Shown here: positions 31,188 through 38,620 of the stretch, piece after piece
Layout: every line of letters begins with the position of its first letter
Position numbering within the stretch: position 1 is the stretch's first letter
Assembly: GCF_018614035.1 (NCBI RefSeq)
Contig: NZ_JAGGPA010000066.1
Coordinates: 1 to 40,528, forward strand
Direction of reading: 5' to 3'
Length of the DNA: 40,528 nucleotides
Source of the DNA: Streptomyces sp. ISL-96
GTDB lineage: Bacteria > Actinomycetota > Actinomycetes > Streptomycetales > Streptomycetaceae
Program-made: the position numbers and the translations under genes
The notes under the pieces: model-generated
The model's database searches: none
What the model saw: only the letters and a program-made list of their open reading frames with translations
What the model was told of the DNA's origin: nothing

Positions 31188-31421
31188 TCAGACTTCGTGC
31201 TCGCCGCTGTGCTCGTCCGGCAGGACTGTGCCGTCATGGCGGACGGCACTGACACGCACGCTGCCGTCATGGAACTCGTGACGGATCCGACGACAGCCGC
31301 ACGCGTACGTCGCCTCGTCGATGAAGAGGCCCGCGTCGTCGTCCTCCTGGTAGCGCAGCCCGTGGACGATCCGGCCGCACGGAGCCCGCTCTTCGGTGAA
31401 GTCAATGGTGTTGCCGACCAT
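31188..31421 (-). CDS. Small Cys-containing protein upstream of frdA
   Basis: A 77-residue acidic protein of unknown family. It has Cys at position 15 (EERAPCGRIVHG) and a Cys-x-Cys pair in the middle (ATYACGCRRIRHEFHDG) with nearby histidines, which could bind zinc or iron, or form a redox pair. No signal peptide or membrane helix is seen. A strong ribosome site (GGAGGTG, then GGCG) precedes ATG 31421, supporting a real gene. It lies 39 bases upstream of frdA on the same strand and is probably the first gene of the operon, so a role in frd regulation or assembly is possible; this is an inference. Confidence 0.7.
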   Translation of the reverse strand: MVGNTIDFTEERAPCGRIVHGLRYQEDDDAGLFIDEATYACGCRRIRHEFHDGSVRVSAVRHDGTVLPDEHSGEHEV

Positions 31422-31523
31422 CGCCCACCTCCTCGACGACTGCGGCGGACGCCGCCGGCGGCGTCACAGCCCGTAGCTACAGAGCCCCCCTTGGATACCA
31501 GGGGTCTCCGCCGTCCTTTGAAG

Positions 31524-31540
31524 ACACTCACAGTGAGCGT
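31524..31540. promoter_or_regulatory. Palindrome upstream of the frd operon
   Basis: ACACTCACAGTGAGCGT is a 17-bp dyad (arms ACACTCAC and GTGAGCGT, seven of eight bases complementary, central A). It lies about 103 bases upstream of the small gene that precedes frdA and could be a regulator site for the operon. It does not match a regulator I can name. Confidence 0.35.
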
Positions 31541-31596
31541 ACCGCCGCCAGACCGCCCCCGCAGGCGGGCGGGGTGAGGCTCAGCGCCGGCCGACC

Positions 31597-31785
31597 CCTC
31601 AATGAAGGCCCGCAGGAATTCACCCAGGCGCTGCCGCTCAACGAGGACGGCCGGGTGGACGCTGGAGTGCGCCGACGGCGCGAGGGGCGCCGTGGAGCGG
31701 GATCGGCTGCGCGCCGCGGTGACGAGCCGTAGCCACGGCCACCGCGGCGCACGCTCCGCCCGCCGGGCTCAGGTGCGAAGGTCGC
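31597..31785 (+). pseudogene. Decayed second copy of the anti-sigma 3' end and convergent amidase 3' end
   Basis: The sequence encodes, across two frameshifts, QALPLNEDGR then TLECADGARGAVERDRLRAA, followed by CGAGCCGTAG. It closely parallels the end of the protein at 25219-25890 (QALPLDDDGR ... KGAVERERLRAA ... EP stop). The core around 31685-31735 is nearly identical in DNA. Similarity extends past the stop (GGCCACCG...) to GCTCAGGTGCG, the stop-codon end of the amidase gene at 25921. One frameshift lies between GGCCGGGTG and CTGGAG, the other near GTGACGAGCC where one C is missing. There is no start and no upstream domain. Confidence 0.8.
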
Positions 31786-31819
31786 GAAGGTCGCGAAGAT
31801 CGCGGAGGTCGCGGAGGCT
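31775..31819. repeat. Five-copy 9-bp tandem repeat
   Basis: Five units of GCGAAGGTC-type sequence (copies 3-5 vary as GCGAAGATC, GCGGAGGTC, GCGGAGGCT). They lie in the non-coding stretch after the decayed duplicate and overlap its last bases. Confidence 0.8.
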
Positions 31820-31935
31820 CATGGGCGGAGCGGCGCGAACGTCCGGGAACACTCGCCGGGCTCCGGGAAGGCCCGAGGCCCTCCATTGGGCACAGCCGTA
31901 AGGGACGGGGGCGCTGATGCCGACCAGACGGCGCC

Positions 31936-33210
31936 TCAGGGCCCCCTCGAAAGGCCCAGGTCCGCCAGGAGGTCGGCGAGTACAGCCTCCTCCTCGACGC
32001 GGGTCCCGAGTTCGGTGAGGGCCGAGGCCAGCGCCGGGTCCCAGGGGGCCGTGGCCGGAGCACCGGTGAGGCGGTGGGCGTGTGGGATGCGGGCGACCGC
32101 CGCTCGGTAGTCGGCGGCTGTGAAGCGCCAGGGGTCCCAGGGCACATGGCGCCGGAGGGTCGCTGCGATGCGCAGGCCGCCCCAGTCGAAGTCGCCGTGG
32201 TAGCGGAAGGCCGCGCCGTGTGCGTGCAGCTGGCGCAGGAGGGCCAGCGCGGCGGCCGACGGCTGCCCCTGGAGGCAGAGCAACGGAGGGCAGCCGGGGC
32301 CGTAGGCGTCCGCCGCGGCGGACAGTACGGCCGGGTTCTCACAGATGTGGAGGACCGCGGGCGCCTTCGCCAATTGCCCTCGGGTGAGCTGGCGAAGGGT
32401 CAGGACGGCCGGCTCGCCGGTGTCGGCCAGCCAGTCCAAGGCGGGTGAGCCGCGCAGGTTCAGGACCAGGGCGGTCGACGAGACATCGTCTCTGAGGAGT
32501 CCGGCCGAGGCCCAGACCGCGCGCCGCCATCCCGCTCCGGCGCCGTCCGGATGCCCGGTGAGCGCGCGCACACCGGACAGCACGACGGTGGCCAGGGGTA
32601 CGCCGTCGTCGAGGGCGTGCGCGCTGCCGAGTAGCCGGGCGGCGAAGGCCGGCAGGGACACGGCCGGCTCCGCGGGCAGGGCCTCCAGGACTGTGACCGC
32701 GTCGTGGAGGAGGGCGCGGGCCGCTGCGGGGGTGCCGCAGAGACGCCGTACCATGCCGTCCGCACGCAACCGCCCCGCCCAGGAGGACAGTTCGGGGTGG
32801 CTGACGGCAAGAGTGGCGAGCGGTCGGTATGCCTCCTCCCAGGCACGTACCTCCCGGTCACGTACCTGGCGCGCCGGGACGACAGGGCCGACGAGCGCGG
32901 CCACGGCGGCAGCGAGACCGTCGGGGCTGATGCCCGAGCGACGCAGCACCTCGTCCACTGACTCCAACCGCACGGTCAGCGACTGCGACTGCCCACCGCG
33001 CGGGGCCCGGCCGAGGAGACGTTCCACCGCCGCCCGCTGCGCGCTGCTGGGCATGGCCAGCGTCACCGAGCCCGTCAGCGGTTCCTCGCGTTCGAGCCGC
33101 CGCCGCACACGGTCCACCAGCCAGGAGGCTTCAGGCGTCCCGAGGAGGCGGTCGAGACGTACGCGGTCCAGGTGCCCCGTACCGGGCAGGTCTCCCGGGG
33201 TTATGCCCAC
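31936..33210 (-). CDS. jetD: Wadjet type II nuclease subunit JetD (TIGR02679/DUF2399)
   Basis: A 424-residue TIGR02679/DUF2399 family protein. In Wadjet, JetD is a topoisomerase-VI-A-like TOPRIM nuclease that cuts plasmid DNA after the JetABC motor senses a small closed circle. The C-terminal TOPRIM-type residues are visible: an acidic residue in LHICENPAVL (about 289) and the DxD motif in YHGDFDWGGLRIA (about 338-342). The N-terminal part is helical and variable. GTG 33210 with GGAG five bases upstream overlaps the jetC end by 10 bases. It is the last gene of the jetABCD unit. Confidence 0.92.
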   Translation of the reverse strand: MGITPGDLPGTGHLDRVRLDRLLGTPEASWLVDRVRRRLEREEPLTGSVTLAMPSSAQRAAVERLLGRAPRGGQSQSLTVRLESVDEVLRRSGISPDGLAAAVAALVGPVVPARQVRDREVRAWEEAYRPLATLAVSHPELSSWAGRLRADGMVRRLCGTPAAARALLHDAVTVLEALPAEPAVSLPAFAARLLGSAHALDDGVPLATVVLSGVRALTGHPDGAGAGWRRAVWASAGLLRDDVSSTALVLNLRGSPALDWLADTGEPAVLTLRQLTRGQLAKAPAVLHICENPAVLSAAADAYGPGCPPLLCLQGQPSAAALALLRQLHAHGAAFRYHGDFDWGGLRIAATLRRHVPWDPWRFTAADYRAAVARIPHAHRLTGAPATAPWDPALASALTELGTRVEEEAVLADLLADLGLSRGP

Positions 33211-36200
33211 AGCGACTCCTGTCCGGCATCAACGTCGGCGTCGGCATCGGCGTCGGCATCGACATCGACATCGGCGCGAGGGTAGGCATCGGCCGCCGGT
33301 GCCGGCCCCGCGCGGTCCGGTTCCTCGCCCCGCGTCCGCCCGGCGCCGTCCCACTCCCACCTGGTCACCAGCACTGCCGCCAGCTCGTCGATCCGTGAGA
33401 GCTGGGCGATCGCGATGCCCGGCACCTGCGGGTAGCACGCCCACTCACGTTCGCTGGTCATCACCACGTCCAGGTCGAAGGCGTGCAGCAGGCCGAGGCA
33501 TTTGGCGCGCGAGTCGTCGTCGACGCCCGCGAACGCCTCGTCGAGAGTGACCAGGCGCGGAGCGTACGGGCTGCCCGCCGTGGCGTAGTGCGAGGAGGCG
33601 GCCGCGAAGAGCGGCACGGACACCGCGAGGACCCGCTCACCGCCCGAGGCCGGCCCGGTGGCCGGTACCCAGCGTCCATGCTGCTGCCGCTCGATGCCGA
33701 ACTCGTGCCAGGAGCGGTAGTCGAGCGCCGACGTCAGGTGCTCCAGCCAGCTGCCGGAGCTGTCGTCGGTCTGCTGCTGGGCGATCTGCTCCTGCAAGAA
33801 CTCTCCGACCGCTGACCGGTCCTCGGGCGACCAGGCGTCCGCCGACTGCCGCAGCCGCTCGCGCGCCTGGGCGAGGCCTGTCGGCGCCTTGCGGGAGGAC
33901 CGCCACACCAGCCGTAGTTTCATGCCGGTGGAGGTGGGCCGCGACTCCAGTTCGGCGTTCATGGCGCCCACTTGCCGTTCGGCCGCACCGATCAGCTCCT
34001 GCAGGGTTCCGGCGACCTCGGTGAGGAGGTGCGTCTCCAGGATTTCGCGTTCATGTGCGGACAGGATGCGCTGGAGTTCGCCGACCTCGGCGGCGAGGGC
34101 CTCGGCCAGTTCGGGTACGGCCCGCTCGCGGCCCTGATAGACGATGTCGACGACCATGCCGTCCTCGACCATCCGCGCAGAGGCGGTGTGCCCGTGGCGC
34201 GACAGCGCGTCCTGGAGCTTCTTGTACTCCTCGTTCAAGTGACGCTGTACGCGCTCCCAGGCACCGTCGGAATCGTCGGCGCCGGACAGTTCGGCCTCGA
34301 TCGTACGGGCCAGGGCGACGGCCGGGGTCGCCGCCCAGGGCCCGCCGTCCAGGGACGGCACGGCCACCTCGGGCAGGGCGACCGCGAGGAGACCGGTGGC
34401 CGCGAAGCGCTGGAGCGCGCCGATCGCCTCCGCGCGGGTGGCGGCGGCTTCGGTGACGTCCTTCTCCAGCTGCTCGATACGCCCCGCGGCCTTGTACGCG
34501 CGCCGGTCGGCCCGGGTCTGCGTCTCACGCGTGACCCGCTGCCCCTGCTCGCACTCCCACAGTGCCCGCGCGGTGTCGGCGAGGCGCCGCTCCAGTTCTG
34601 CGACGGCGGCGCCGACCGTGGAGCGCAGGGTGGTGTGGCGGGCGTCGGCGGCGGCCGCTGCGCGGGCGGCTTCCTCGGCACGAGCTGCCAGCTCCTCGGC
34701 CCGGGCCCCGGCGCGCTCGGCTTCGTCGCGCTCCTCGGTCACCGCACGCGTGGCCTCGGTGCGCTCCCGCAGCGCCGGCCACAGGGAGGCGAGGACCACC
34801 GTGTAGTCGGCGAGCCCCTTGCGTACGGCGGCGAGTGAGGCACGGTCGGCGGGCAGGCCCACATCGGCAGCCGTGGCGGCGGCCTCGGCCGCGGCCTCCT
34901 CGGCGCGTTGTGCGGCCTCGGCCAGCTCGTCGGCGCACTCGTCGCGGCGGGTGCGGGCACGGTGGGAGGCGTCCTGCGCGGCGGCGGCCAGCGCGTACGC
35001 GTGGCGCACGGCGGCGTCGTCGGGCACGGCTGCCAGGTCGCCGTCCAGGGCGCGGCGGCGAGCTGCGACCTCCGCCGCCTCTGCCGCGGCTGTCGCCCAT
35101 TCCGCGTCCAGCTCGTCCAGTTCGGAACGGATGGCGTCGATGGCGGCCCGGCGTGCCTCCTCGCGCGCGCCCTCCCCCACATATTCGGCCCGCGCCTTGG
35201 CCCAGCTGCCGGCGAGCGCGCCGATACGGAAGCGACCGTCGGCAGCCACCCAGGTGTCGCCCTCGCGGCCGGCGTCCGCCCAGGAGTCGCCCTCGTTCCC
35301 GGCATCCGCGTACGCCAGGCCGATCGACGCCAGCAGCCGCCCCATGGTCGCCTCGCCGACCGCCGACGCCCGTGCGTCCCCGTGATCGACAGCAGGACGC
35401 AACACGTCCGCCAGCGAATTCCCGGCGCGCGGCTCACCGGGCATGAGGAGTACGTCATGTCCCTCCGCGTCCAGGACCGCACCGTCCGGCCGCACCCAGG
35501 CGTCAAGGAGCCCCGACGCCTCCAACGCCGCTTCGAGACCGGCACGTCGCGTGTCGTCGAGGTGTTCCGCGAAGTCGACCAGGCGCCACAACGGGGCCCC
35601 GGGCAGACCGTCGCGCAACCCCTGCGTGCGGGTGTACGGGGCCACCGGCCCGCGCTGGCCGCCCGCCTCAAGTCCGGCGAGCGTCCGGGCGGCCTCCGCG
35701 CGCCGCTCCCCCACTGCCGTCTGCCGCTGGGTCAGCGCGGCGGCCCGGTCGGCCAGGGAGCCTGCCAGAGACCGGTGTGCCTCGGCCGCGTCGAGGCGCG
35801 CCGGATACGGGCCGTTCAGGTGCGCGGTCCAGTCCTGAAGCCGGTCGAGGAGACCTTCCGGATCGGGCAGCGTCAACTCCGCACAGCCGACGAGGTGTTC
35901 CCGTACGAGACCGACCAGCTCGCGCCCCGCGGCCTCGGCGCTCTCCTCGGCCCGGGACTGGCGCAGGCCGGTGTGGCCGACCTCGGTCTGCGCCTCGTCG
36001 ACGCGACGGGCCGCCGCCTGTCGCTGAGCGACGGCATTCTCCTCCTCGCCCACCAGTTCCTCGACGTGGTCCAGGGTCCGCCTGCGGCGGGCAACCGCCT
36101 CCTCGGCGGTGCGCCGCAGTTCGGCCTCGGGCACAGCATGCGTGTCAGCGGGTCGCAACAGCGCATCGTCCAGGCACGCGGTGCCGGCGGCCTCGTCGGC

Positions 36201-37397
36201 CTCGGTGAGCGCCGCGATCACCCGTGACTGGCCGGCGCCGAGCCGGTTCTCGGCTGCGCCGAGCCGGCCAAGCGCGCGGGTGTGCAGCAGCGCGGCCTGC
36301 TCCCGGTCGGCCTCGGCACGGGCGTGTTCCTGCCCGGTGCGCGCGGCGTCGGCTGCCGCGTGCTCCAGTTCGCGGGCGCTGCGCATCTCGGGGCCGGTGC
36401 GCAGCGCCGCGTCCTGGGCGGTCAGCCGCGCCCCCGTCTCCTCCAGTACGGCGAGCTGCTCGGCCGCCGCGGCCCGCTCCTTCTCAGCGCCCTGCCTCTC
36501 GGCCTCGGCCTGGGCGAGGTCGCGGTGGAGCTGTTCGTAGCGGGCGTGCTCGGTGCGCGGCAGCCGGGCCCGGCGACGGGCGGCTACGCGCGCGTAGCGC
36601 CGGTAGTGACCGAGGAAGGCGGAGGCGGCGCGTTCAGCCTCGGCGGCGGCCACCAGCTCCGCTTTCTCCTCGTCCAGCGAGCGGAACGCCTCCGCCACGT
36701 CCGCGATGACGGCCTGGTCCATCGGCGGCAGCGCCTCGGTCAGCGCCTTCGACAGGGCGCTCTCGTTGGGCCGCTTGGACAGCTGGGGCTGGCGGAGCTG
36801 GATGAGGAGGTCCACCAGGGCCCCGTACCGCTGCTCGCCGAGCCCGAACAGCGCCTCGTCGACCGCCCTTCGGTACGTCCTGGCCTGGTCGTAGACCATG
36901 CCCCGCCCGCCGACCGCCTCCACGAGCCGGTCCCGGGACAGGGCCGTTCCAGTGGCGTCGAGGAGATTCAGTTCCGTACCGACGCGCTGATCGGTGACGG
37001 CGTACCAGTGACGGGCGATGCCCCGCCCGCTGACCGCCTTCAGCCCGCAGGCCAGGGTGCGGAAGAGCGGCTGCCCGCTCTCGTCCAGGCGCCCGAACTC
37101 GATCCAGGTGTAACCGAGCCGCTCGGGGTGCGGGTGTTCGCCGCCGAGCAGCAGGTTCCAGTCCATTCGCTTGTGCGGGTCGCCGTCGGGCTCCACCCGT
37201 CGCGCGGACAGGTCGCCGTCGAGGAGGAAGGGGAGGGTGAGGGCGAGCACCTTGGACTTGCCGGTGCCGTTGTTGCCGCGCAGCAGCAGCCGGCCGTCAC
37301 GGAACCAGAACTCCTCCACGTCGTAGTAGAAGAGATCGACGAGTCCGATGCGCAGCGGCTGCCAGCGGCTTCGCCCGGGGGCGGGGAGGACGGTCAA
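33201..37397 (-). CDS. jetC: Wadjet type II SMC-like ATPase JetC (TIGR02680)
   Basis: A 1398-residue SMC/MukB-like motor of the TIGR02680 family. Walker A is GNNGTGKSK (residues 41-49), close to the N-terminus. Long Ala/Glu/Arg coiled coils fill roughly residues 230-1150 with a hinge-like interruption (TQGLRDGLPGAPLWRLVDFA). The ABC signature ASGGERVLAVSVPLF is near 1253-1268, and Walker B with catalytic Glu is LVTLDEAFAGVDDDS near 1280. In the JetABC complex it extrudes DNA loops to recognise small circular plasmids. An acidic Val/Ala-Asp repeat tail at the extreme C-terminus is unusual. It overlaps jetB by four bases and jetD by ten. Confidence 0.95.
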   Translation of the reverse strand: MTVLPAPGRSRWQPLRIGLVDLFYYDVEEFWFRDGRLLLRGNNGTGKSKVLALTLPFLLDGDLSARRVEPDGDPHKRMDWNLLLGGEHPHPERLGYTWIEFGRLDESGQPLFRTLACGLKAVSGRGIARHWYAVTDQRVGTELNLLDATGTALSRDRLVEAVGGRGMVYDQARTYRRAVDEALFGLGEQRYGALVDLLIQLRQPQLSKRPNESALSKALTEALPPMDQAVIADVAEAFRSLDEEKAELVAAAEAERAASAFLGHYRRYARVAARRRARLPRTEHARYEQLHRDLAQAEAERQGAEKERAAAAEQLAVLEETGARLTAQDAALRTGPEMRSARELEHAAADAARTGQEHARAEADREQAALLHTRALGRLGAAENRLGAGQSRVIAALTEADEAAGTACLDDALLRPADTHAVPEAELRRTAEEAVARRRRTLDHVEELVGEEENAVAQRQAAARRVDEAQTEVGHTGLRQSRAEESAEAAGRELVGLVREHLVGCAELTLPDPEGLLDRLQDWTAHLNGPYPARLDAAEAHRSLAGSLADRAAALTQRQTAVGERRAEAARTLAGLEAGGQRGPVAPYTRTQGLRDGLPGAPLWRLVDFAEHLDDTRRAGLEAALEASGLLDAWVRPDGAVLDAEGHDVLLMPGEPRAGNSLADVLRPAVDHGDARASAVGEATMGRLLASIGLAYADAGNEGDSWADAGREGDTWVAADGRFRIGALAGSWAKARAEYVGEGAREEARRAAIDAIRSELDELDAEWATAAAEAAEVAARRRALDGDLAAVPDDAAVRHAYALAAAAQDASHRARTRRDECADELAEAAQRAEEAAAEAAATAADVGLPADRASLAAVRKGLADYTVVLASLWPALRERTEATRAVTEERDEAERAGARAEELAARAEEAARAAAAADARHTTLRSTVGAAVAELERRLADTARALWECEQGQRVTRETQTRADRRAYKAAGRIEQLEKDVTEAAATRAEAIGALQRFAATGLLAVALPEVAVPSLDGGPWAATPAVALARTIEAELSGADDSDGAWERVQRHLNEEYKKLQDALSRHGHTASARMVEDGMVVDIVYQGRERAVPELAEALAAEVGELQRILSAHEREILETHLLTEVAGTLQELIGAAERQVGAMNAELESRPTSTGMKLRLVWRSSRKAPTGLAQARERLRQSADAWSPEDRSAVGEFLQEQIAQQQTDDSSGSWLEHLTSALDYRSWHEFGIERQQHGRWVPATGPASGGERVLAVSVPLFAAASSHYATAGSPYAPRLVTLDEAFAGVDDDSRAKCLGLLHAFDLDVVMTSEREWACYPQVPGIAIAQLSRIDELAAVLVTRWEWDGAGRTRGEEPDRAGPAPAADAYPRADVDVDADADADADVDAGQESLWA
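33225..33272 (-). repeat. Hexanucleotide repeat encoding the acidic JetC tail
   Basis: Eight tandem hexamers of the GGC(A/G)TC type (variants AACGTC and GACATC) read on the minus strand as alternating Asp with Val or Ala for 16 residues near the end of JetC. Copy number changes would keep the frame. Confidence 0.85.
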
Positions 37398-38620
37398 CGC
37401 TTCTGCGCCTTTCGGGTGGGCGGTTGTCCTGTTTCGCGTACGACGACCTCGCCGACCGCGTACCGGGCCAGGGCGGGGCGCGGTGCGATGCCCTGGGGCG
37501 TACGGACGGCCAGCCCCAGCGCCGTGAGCTTGGCCAGCGCCTGCTCGACGAGTTCAGGCTCGGCTCCTGGCTGTCTGGCGGTCTTGGACCAGAACCCGCC
37601 GTGTTCGGCGGCGAGTTCGCGTATCCGCAGCTGGAGGTCGGCGGTGGCGACCGGGCCACCGGCGGCCGCCAGGTGTTCGGCGAGCAGCAGGGTGATGTGC
37701 CCGTGGGTGCCCTGTTCCGGCATGCGTACGTCGGTGAGGTCGTCGTACGGGTCGACCATGGCGATGCCCTCGGCCCGTACTTCCGCGACCAGCCCCGTCA
37801 GTTCGGTGACGCGTGCGGTGAGGAACCCGCGCTGGCGGGTCAGATAAGCCAGTTCGGCGTCGCTGAGCTCGTCGTAGTAGAGCACGGGGTCGTCCAGGAG
37901 CATCCGGGTCAGCCGGTGGCGGATCGCGCGGAAGCGCAGCTCGTCGCTGTCCAGCGCGGTCTCGGCGGTCAGCTCGGTGATCCGCTCCTCGAAGTCTTCC
38001 GCGAGGACCAGCGAGGGGCCGATGCGGGTGGCCGGCAGACCGGCGAGCACACGGCGCTCGACGTCGTACAGCACATCGCCGGCCCCGCTGACGTACGCCT
38101 CCTCGTCGCCCGCGACCCGCCGCAGCACGCCGAGCCTCAGCAGCAGCCGTACGACCGCCGCCAGGTCGAGGCGCTCGTCACGCTTCTCCAGGGTGAAGGC
38201 GATGGAGGCGGCGGCGAGTTGCGGATCGGCGGCGTCCAGCACCACCTGTTCGGCGAGGCGCCCGAGCGCGATCTGCGACTCGCCGCGTTCCAGGGCGGCG
38301 AGCGCCAGGCAGAGCAGCACATAGCGGCGCCGGGTGAAGGGCGCGGCGCTGCGGGTGGCCTCCCTCGCGGGGTGGGTGGGGTCGGCCGGGGCCCCGGGGA
38401 TCTTGCGCAGCCGTGCCGCCCCGGCGTCGGCCTGGAGTGTCCAGCCGGTGTTGCGGTCGAACCATTCGCGCAGTTCGGAGGCGTGCCGGCGGACCAGCCG
38501 GAATTCGTCGGCGTACGGGCCCCGGGCGAGCAGCAGCGGCTCCTTCAGGAGGGCACGGGCGGCCCGCTGGAGGTCGGCGGAGTGCTGCCCGTCCAGGACG
38601 GTGGTGAGCGGGGTGGTCAT
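37394..38620 (-). CDS. jetB: Wadjet type II subunit JetB (TIGR02678/DUF2398)
   Basis: A 408-residue TIGR02678/DUF2398 protein, the KITE-like (MukE-type) subunit that dimerises and bridges the kleisin JetA and the SMC JetC. The sequence shows winged-helix-rich character (ALAALERGESQIALGRLAEQ, LTAETALDSDELRFRAIRHR, LAYLTRQRGFLTARVTELTG). The ATG at 38620 is chosen because it overlaps the jetA stop as ATGA; an upstream ATG at 38653 is less likely. The 3' end overlaps jetC by four bases. The order A-B-C-D matches known Wadjet operons. Confidence 0.92.
   Translation of the reverse strand: MTTPLTTVLDGQHSADLQRAARALLKEPLLLARGPYADEFRLVRRHASELREWFDRNTGWTLQADAGAARLRKIPGAPADPTHPAREATRSAAPFTRRRYVLLCLALAALERGESQIALGRLAEQVVLDAADPQLAAASIAFTLEKRDERLDLAAVVRLLLRLGVLRRVAGDEEAYVSGAGDVLYDVERRVLAGLPATRIGPSLVLAEDFEERITELTAETALDSDELRFRAIRHRLTRMLLDDPVLYYDELSDAELAYLTRQRGFLTARVTELTGLVAEVRAEGIAMVDPYDDLTDVRMPEQGTHGHITLLLAEHLAAAGGPVATADLQLRIRELAAEHGGFWSKTARQPGAEPELVEQALAKLTALGLAVRTPQGIAPRPALARYAVGEVVVRETGQPPTRKAQKR

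Larger units (their letters stand above)
31422..31935. other. Gene-poor region with decayed sequence
   Basis: No intact gene is seen in these 514 bases. The region holds the frd operon upstream region (31422-31560), a decayed duplicate of an anti-sigma/amidase junction (31597-31785) and a short 9-bp tandem repeat, and it ends at the jetD stop. Confidence 0.7.

Noticed and set aside
29484..31577. 697-codon plus-strand frame opposite frdA
   Set aside because: Antisense to a clearly coding, motif-complete frdA; no domain is recognisable.
31775..31819. Possible CRISPR-like or regulatory array
   Set aside because: The units are only 9 bp, directly abutting, with no spacers.
33225..33272. Possible CRISPR repeat cluster
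   Set aside because: The hexamers are contiguous and in frame with the JetC tail; there are no spacers.
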